Assembly: GCF_900635155.1 (NCBI RefSeq)
Contig: NZ_LR134002.1
Span: forward strand, 2,296,224 to 2,360,223
Direction of reading: 5' to 3'
Length of the DNA stretch: 64,000 nucleotides
Source: Streptococcus sanguinis
Lineage (GTDB): Bacteria > Bacillota > Bacilli > Lactobacillales > Streptococcaceae
Position numbers and translations under genes: made by a program. The notes under the pieces were generated by a model. It was not told where the DNA came from. It did no database searches and saw nothing but the letters and a program-made list of their open reading frames with translations. Below, in pieces: positions 59,341-64,000 of this stretch (its first letter is position 1; every line of letters begins with the position of its first letter).

Positions 59341-60674
59341 CTATCTCCTAATTGTTAAAATCTGTGTAAAACTTCTTGGCTCAATTTGTGTATCAAGAGT
59401 GATAAATTCATACCTATCTAAAATTTCCTTGATGTTATTCAATCCATAGCCTCTATTTTCTCCTTTAGTTGAAAATTCCGGCTGATAGAGTTCTTCCAAA
59501 TCCAATTTTCCTTCTTTACGAGAATTTTGAACAACAAAAATGGTTCTATCATCCAGTTGAACCAGAGAAACATGGACAATTTTTTCCAGGCTGTCAATGG
59601 CACTCTCAATAGCGTTATTTAATAAAATACTAGCAATTCTGACCAGATCTAACAACTTGATTGGAAGACGTTCCACTTTATCCTTAACTTCAAAAGTCAG
59701 CTGAATCTGATGTTCACGCGCTTGAAAGATTGTCTCAGTCATGACACTCCTTAAAGCTGAATCTCCTACATTATTCAAATCAAAAACTGTATATTTATCT
59801 GAACGCAAGTTCAAATTTGCATCAGCCAAGACTTCTTGATAAATGTGCTCAATTTCCTTGATATCTCCAGTTTGAATAGCCACTTGCATACTTGTCAGCA
59901 TGCTAGCATAATCATGACGAAATCCTTTAATTTCATAGTATAATCTCACAATTTCATCAGTATATTCCTGAAGTCGAAGCTGTTCAGATTCTTTTGACGC
60001 AAACGCTCTTCTTTCTCGTATTTCTCACGGCTGTCCTTGAATGTCACCAAGGTAGAAAGAAAGGCCAAGAAACAAATAGTAGCAATCATACTGCTAAAAC
60101 TGTTGAAATGCTTTATATTACTAATCCAGTGAGAGAGATTTAAAATCAGCCAATTCATTGCATATAAACTACTAATCATCAGAATCTGAGATTTAAAGAA
60201 ACTTCTTTTAAGATAATCTATTCTGAAATCAAAAATATCAATAACCTTTACCATAAAGAACAAGGATATTAAGTTGATACATGTCAGAAACAAACCCATG
60301 TACTGAGCTACAAAATCATCTCCTAAAACAGATGAAATAATAACTGAAAAGAAAGTAGTAGAGCTATCAATTGACAAACATAAAAAGAAGGAAAGTAAGA
60401 AAGATTGATTTTTTTTAATTTTTTCAACTCTACAAAAATACCAAACTATAAATAGAGGGAGAAAAAATGACAGCGTATAAGATGGAAATGAGATTTCAAA
60501 TGAAAACACATGCCCTAAAAAAGCAATTATAAACGGAATTATAATCTCAAGACCAAAGCAAACAGCTACAAAAAAGCAAGTATGCTTAATTTTAGTGATT
60601 TTTGATAAAATCACTAAAAATGCAGCTACATTAATAAAAGGATTAACAATTAATCCGATTATTTCAAGTGACAT
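59341..60674 (-). pseudogene. comD: Competence histidine kinase ComD, frameshifted
   Basis: The first frame (start 60674, GGGGGG upstream) encodes about 236 residues with six membrane segments and ends in a frameshift tail (NLNSFDFRNILMKL). The second frame (to 59341) contains the HPK10 kinase: IVRLYYEIKGFRHDYASMLTSMQ (phospho-acceptor His), LLNNAIESAIDS (N box), GENRGYGLNNIKEIL (G box). The join is at CGTCAAAAGAATCTG; one extra A (A5 not A4) would restore KESEQLRLQEYTDEIVRLYYE and a 444-residue protein. The run is at 59992-59995 on the plus strand. A kinase fragment from GTG at 59949 would lack the sensor. A sequencing error cannot be excluded. Confidence 0.85.
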
Positions 60675-60702
60675 AAATTTCCCCCCTAAACTTTTAAAAT
60701 TC

Positions 60703-60810
60703 TTATCTTCCAAAAATCCAATCCCATGGATTTGGAACACCTCTTAAATCCCAAAAGATTTGAACAAGTGAATTGCTATTTGCAGCAATTTGAAAAGAAT
60801 AGATTTTCAT
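60703..60810 (-). CDS. comC: Competence-stimulating peptide precursor ComC
   Basis: 35 residues, starting MKIYSFQIAANSNSLVQIFW and ending DLRGVPNPWDWIFGR. The C-terminal 15 residues match the S. sanguinis CSP family (DLRGVPNPWGWIFGR as I recall), with Asp for Gly at CSP position 10. There is no Gly-Gly before the Asp; the cleavage would follow Phe-Trp, as is special to this species. GGAGAT precedes ATG. The comD start follows 28 bases after the stop. Confidence 0.93.
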   Translation of the reverse strand: MKIYSFQIAANSNSLVQIFWDLRGVPNPWDWIFGR

Positions 60811-60855
60811 AACTATCTCCTATCTTTTTATCTTGTAAGTCACCTTACATTTATC

Positions 60856-60923
60856 ATTATAGAAAAATAAAAAGAGTTAGTGACAATTTTCCCTGAAATG
60901 TCATTTTTTATCCCCAAAATGAC
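60856..60923 (-). promoter_or_regulatory. comC promoter with ComE-type direct repeats
   Basis: Minus-strand TATAAT (60856-60861) 45 bases before comC. Upstream lie TCATTTTGGGG and ACATTTCAGGG, two imperfect direct repeats 21 bp apart (60891-60922), the spacing expected for a ComE dimer bound on one face of DNA. TTGTCA between repeat and -10 may serve as a poor -35 (19-base spacer). Confidence 0.75.
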
Positions 60924-60990
60924 ATTATACCAAAAAAATAGAAGAAAAAAACACGAAATATTGTAAAATACTTCGCATTTTTTACCTTTC

Positions 60991-61064
60991 TGATCTCAGC
61001 AGGATTCGAACCTGCGACCGTTCGCTTAGAAGGCGAATGCTCTATCCAGCTGAGCTATGAGACC
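60991..61064 (-). tRNA. tRNA-Arg (TCT)
   Basis: 74 bases. Acceptor GGTCTCA/TGAGATC with discriminator A, anticodon loop CTTCTAA, T-loop GGTTCGAATCC. It lies before comC, as in other streptococci. Confidence 0.97.
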
Positions 61065-61106
61065 AATACCATCTCATTCTATCAGAAAATAGGGTTGCCG
61101 TCAAGA

Positions 61107-61586
61107 TTACTTATGATAAGGACTCCCTTGCTGAATCATAAAAGCTCGATAGATCTGCTCTATTAAAACAAGGCGCATCAGTTGATGAGGTAAGGTTAAT
61201 TTGCCAAAACTCATCAGAAGATTTGCCCGCTTTTTTACTGCAGGAGATAAACCTAAACTTCCTCCGATAACAAAAGTGATATCAGAAAAGCCACGCACTG
61301 TAGTATCCATCATGAGCTGACTAAACTTTTCTGACGGAAATTGCTTTCCTTCAATTGCCAAAGCAATAACAAATTCACGCTCATTGATTTTAGCCAGAAT
61401 TTTATTTCCTTCTTTTTCAAGAATCTGCTGATTTTCTAAATCACTAGCTTTATCAGGTGTTTTTTCATCCGCTAGCTCAATCATTTCCATCTTGCAGAAT
61501 CGATTGAGACGCTTCATGTATTCAGCAATTCCATTCTTTAAATATTTTTCTTTCAGTTTTCCAACTGTTACAAGTTTTATTTTCAT
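61107..61586 (-). CDS. rlmH: 23S rRNA (pseudouridine1915-N3)-methyltransferase RlmH
   Basis: 159 residues, SPOUT knot enzyme: [48 protein letters not shown] (SAM site) and [33 protein letters not shown] at the C-terminus. Complete. Confidence 0.98.
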   Translation of the reverse strand: MKIKLVTVGKLKEKYLKNGIAEYMKRLNRFCKMEMIELADEKTPDKASDLENQQILEKEGNKILAKINEREFVIALAIEGKQFPSEKFSQLMMDTTVRGFSDITFVIGGSLGLSPAVKKRANLLMSFGKLTLPHQLMRLVLIEQIYRAFMIQQGSPYHK

Positions 61587-61727
61587 AAGTTTATTCTATC
61601 ATATTCATCTATACTTCACACTTTATTAACAAGTAAAATTTATCTGGGAATCGGCTAATCTGTGTATTTTCTAATGTCTATCAACAGTTTTTTTAAGTTT
61701 CCCACAAGGTGTGGAAAACTTAGAGGA

Positions 61728-61760
61728 TTTAAGTTATAATTAAGTTTGTCTAAATATAAT
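61728..61760 (+). promoter_or_regulatory. htrA promoter with CiaR box
   Basis: TTTAAG-TTATA-ATTAAG (61728-61744), then 10 bases and TATAAT (61755-61760). This is the CiaR direct-repeat arrangement known at streptococcal htrA. Upstream are another TTTAAG (61692-61697) and CCACA-AGG-TGTGG (61702-61714), the latter resembling half DnaA boxes. Confidence 0.75.
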
Positions 61761-61789
61761 TTCATCAATTGTAATTCAAGGAGGAAAAC

Positions 61790-62962
61790 ATGAAAAATTC
61801 TTCAAATGCCATCAAAAGGGCTTTATTTCTTTTTGCAGTATTAATTGTAGGTTTTATCGGCGGAAGTTTAGGAAATTATGTTACTACATTATTAACTTCA
61901 CGTGTAAAAATGAATGGAAATTCGACAACTAGTGTAACTACTTCATATAAAAACTCTACAGACATTTCAGAAGCTGTGAAAAAGGTTCAAAATGCGGTTG
62001 TTTCAGTAATTACTTATGCTGAATCTTCTAGCAGCGTTATCAATGATGAATCTTCCAACGATGAATCACAAATCTCCAGTGAAGGTTCTGGCGTAATTTA
62101 TAAAAAAGATGGAAAATCAGCCTATCTGGTAACCAATACCCACGTTCTGAACGGATCAACCAATGTAGATATCTTGCTAGCTGATGGAAACAAGGTTCCA
62201 GGTGAAGTAGTCGGATCAGATGTTTATTCAGATATCTCTGTCGTTAAAATTAGCTCTGAAAAAGTAACTGATGTCGCTGAATTTGGAGATTCTGGTTCTC
62301 TGACAGTTGGTGAAACAGCAATCGCCATCGGAAGCCCTCTTGGAACAGAATACGCTAACTCTGTAACACAAGGAATTATTTCTAGTTTAGGCAGAAACGT
62401 TACGTTACAATCTGAAAATGGTGAAAATATTTCAACAACTGCACTGCAAACAGATGCTGCCATTAACCCCGGTAACTCTGGCGGTCCGCTGATTAATATT
62501 CAAGGGCAAGTAATTGGCATTACTTCAAGTAAAATTTCGACAAATGGCCAAACTTCTGTTGAAGGGATGGGATTTGCGATTCCATCTAATGATGTCGTAA
62601 ATATTATCAATCAATTAGAGAAAAATGGAACAGTCACACGTCCTGCTTTAGGAATTCAAATGATGGATTTATCTAATCTGACAACTTCTGATTTTTCTAA
62701 ATTAAATCTTCCTGCTTCAGTGAAATCAGGTATTCTTGTTCGCTCTGTTCAGCAAGGAATGCCTGCTGATGGCAAGCTTCAAAAAAATGATATCATTACA
62801 AAAGTAGATAATACAGATGTGGAATCCACTAGTGACCTTCAGTCTGCTCTCTACAAGCATAGTATTGGAGATGAAGTAGAGATTACTTATTATCGAGATG
62901 GTAAATCTCAAACAGTCAAAATCAAACTCACTAAATCAACAAAAGAGTTAAGCTCAAATTAA
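61790..62962 (+). CDS. htrA: Surface serine protease HtrA/DegP
   Basis: 390 residues. Membrane anchor 10-35, trypsin-like domain with His118 ([10 protein letters not shown]), Asp148 ([10 protein letters not shown]) and Ser230 ([10 protein letters not shown]), and one PDZ domain (about 285-380; [31 protein letters not shown]). Degrades misfolded exported proteins and limits competence by attacking CSP in pneumococcus. AGGAGG upstream of ATG. Confidence 0.97.
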   Translation: MKNSSNAIKRALFLFAVLIVGFIGGSLGNYVTTLLTSRVKMNGNSTTSVTTSYKNSTDISEAVKKVQNAVVSVITYAESSSSVINDESSNDESQISSEGSGVIYKKDGKSAYLVTNTHVLNGSTNVDILLADGNKVPGEVVGSDVYSDISVVKISSEKVTDVAEFGDSGSLTVGETAIAIGSPLGTEYANSVTQGIISSLGRNVTLQSENGENISTTALQTDAAINPGNSGGPLINIQGQVIGITSSKISTNGQTSVEGMGFAIPSNDVVNIINQLEKNGTVTRPALGIQMMDLSNLTTSDFSKLNLPASVKSGILVRSVQQGMPADGKLQKNDIITKVDNTDVESTSDLQSALYKHSIGDEVEITYYRDGKSQTVKIKLTKSTKELSSN

Positions 62963-62980
62963 CCTATTTACAAGATTGTC

Positions 62981-63012
62981 AACACACCTTTACACAATCG
63001 TAAAGGTGTGTT
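62981..63012 (+). terminator. 13-bp hairpin between htrA and parB
   Basis: AACACACCTTTAC / GTAAAGGTGTGTT with loop ACAATC. The T-run after it is poor. The parB ATG lies only 13 bases on, so it may attenuate rather than fully stop transcription. Confidence 0.6.
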
Positions 63013-63025
63013 ATTCTATATACAA

Positions 63026-63787
63026 ATGGAAAACTTTCAATATATTGCACTCAAAGACATTCGAACCAATCCTTATCAGCCTCGTAAAGAGTTCTCACAA
63101 AAAAAGATTGAAGAATTAGCGGCATCAATCAAAGAAAATGGTCTCATTCAGCCAATCATTCTTCGGAAATCTTCACTTTTTGGTTATGAAATTTTAGCAG
63201 GAGAACGGAGATTTAGAGCTGCCTCTTTTCTTGGCCTAGAAACGATTCCAGCTGTCGTCAAAGAATTATCTGATGATGACATGCTGAAACAGGCCATTAT
63301 CGAAAATCTTCAAAGAGAAGACTTGAATCCTATAGAAGAGGCTGAGTCTTATCAAAATTTGATTGACAAAGGCTTGACACATGATGAAATTGCTAAAATC
63401 ATGGGAAAATCTAGACCCTATATCAGCAATATTGTCAGACTTTTACAGCTGGCTAAAGAAGTTCGTCAAGCTATCAAGGAAGAAGAGATTTCTCAAGGAC
63501 ATGCTCGCCTGCTGGTTCCCTTAAAAGAAGAGGAACAATTACTATGGTTGGAAAAGATCTGTCGAGAAGATTTATCAGTTCGAGCGGTTGAAAAACTTCT
63601 CCAGCAAAAAAAGAGTCTCAAAAAGAAACCTAATAAAGAACTGTTTGCTAAATCTGAAGAGGAAAAAATTAAAAAAATTCTCGGTCTGAAAGTTTCTATT
63701 CAGTTAAAAAACCAGAGTAAAGGAAAGCTGATTATTCCTTTTGAAAGCGAAGAAGAATATCAAAGAATTATAAACAGTTTTAAATAA
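63026..63787 (+). CDS. parB: Chromosome partitioning protein ParB/Spo0J
   Basis: 253 residues from ATG at 63026 (MENFQYIALKDIRTNPYQPRKEF). The CTP-binding box is LAGERRFRAASFLG, followed by NLQREDLNPIEEAESYQNLI and the HTH LTHDEIAKIMGKSRPYISNIVRLLQLA, with the dimer tail at the C-terminus. No ribosome binding site is seen before the start; the GTG at 63008 is less likely. Binds parS and loads condensin near oriC. parA is absent, as in other streptococci. Confidence 0.96.
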   Translation: MENFQYIALKDIRTNPYQPRKEFSQKKIEELAASIKENGLIQPIILRKSSLFGYEILAGERRFRAASFLGLETIPAVVKELSDDDMLKQAIIENLQREDLNPIEEAESYQNLIDKGLTHDEIAKIMGKSRPYISNIVRLLQLAKEVRQAIKEEEISQGHARLLVPLKEEEQLLWLEKICREDLSVRAVEKLLQQKKSLKKKPNKELFAKSEEEKIKKILGLKVSIQLKNQSKGKLIIPFESEEEYQRIINSFK

Positions 63788-64000
63788 AACTGTTATTTTC
63801 TTTTTTAAAAATAACAAGATTATCCACTGTTAAATCAATTAGGAAGCCTATTAAAATAAGAAATTTTAACTTTATTCACATTCTGTGGATAACTTCAACT
63901 AACAATGTGAATTCTTTTCCAGTTCTTGTGGAAAACTTTAAGCCTTTATGATAAAATAAGATGCGTATGAATCAGAAAATTATAGAAAAGGAGGGAAGTT
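63788..64000 (+). other. oriC region with DnaA boxes, leading to dnaA
   Basis: No gene. DnaA-box-like 9-mers: TTATCCACT (63820-63828), TTATTCACA (63872-63880), TTATCCACA inverted (63884-63892, perfect), TTTTCCACA inverted (63927-63935). AAGGAGG at 63988-63994 is the ribosome binding site of a gene starting just after the window, expected to be dnaA. Confidence 0.88.

Noticed and set aside
59985..60000. Programmed frameshift in comD
   Set aside because: The site CGTCAAAAGAAT lacks an X-XXY-YYZ slippery heptamer in frame and other ComD proteins are single-frame; a deletion is simpler.

Overview
The window is from a low-GC Firmicute of the viridans Streptococcus group, most likely Streptococcus sanguinis or a close relative. 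A comC-comD-comE locus lies between tRNA-Arg and tRNA-Glu/tRNA-Asn, followed by rlmH, htrA, parB and DnaA boxes, so the right edge is the chromosomal origin with dnaA starting just outside. The predicted competence peptide, DLRGVPNPWDWIFGR, differs at one position from the S. sanguinis CSP as I recall it, and its precursor lacks the usual double-glycine leader. Most genes are on the minus strand, as expected for genes co-oriented with a fork moving leftward from oriC.

Layout. 1-6.9 kb: start of a CDF metal transporter divergent from a TetR regulator, a CynX-like MFS transporter, a cytosolic S41 peptidase with a 3-methyladenine glycosylase, a small Ser-rich lipoprotein, a DeoR regulator with a Cof-type HAD phosphatase, and a GNAT protein. 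6.9-11.4 kb: complete dltXABCD operon for teichoic acid D-alanylation. 11.5-14.7 kb: PadR - DUF1700 - DUF4097 envelope-stress type operon and an S66 peptidase. 14.7-21.2 kb: Cthe_2159-like lipoprotein, a VTC-domain polyphosphate polymerase with a premature stop, a YhgE/Pip membrane protein with two operator-like palindromes, a second lipoprotein and a second TetR. 21.2-25.3 kb: a four-gene cluster (KAS III-like enzyme, F390-synthetase/PaaK-type ligase, MBL hydrolase, OleD-like reductase) resembling a small lipid-condensation pathway. 25.5-29.2 kb: rpsD with a structured leader, and a thiamine-precursor ABC transporter under a TPP riboswitch.

29.2-57.1 kb is mostly housekeeping: HAD phosphatase, veg, dnaB, rplI, gdpP, mnmG, marC, mnmA, sdaAB-sdaAA, HAD phosphatase, a LysM secreted protein, ecfT-ecfA2-ecfA1-pgsA-rodZ-like-yfmH-yfmF, S4-domain protein-recF, guaB, trpS, an ABC-F ATPase and a YfhO membrane protein. 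Two parS-like sites lie inside coding sequence at 46.5 and 55.5 kb, matching parB at 63 kb. 57.2-58.3 kb is an internally deleted IS3/IS150-group element. 58.4-61.1 kb is the tRNA-flanked competence locus, in which comD carries a one-base deletion that separates the membrane sensor from the kinase domain. 61.1-64 kb holds rlmH, htrA (CiaR-type promoter), parB and the oriC region.

The most notable points are the broken comD next to an unusual CSP precursor, the ole-like lipid cluster, the amber stop in the VTC gene under a phased TTTAAG-type promoter, and a family of GTTTACAA-N2-TTGTAAAC palindromes in intergenic DNA.
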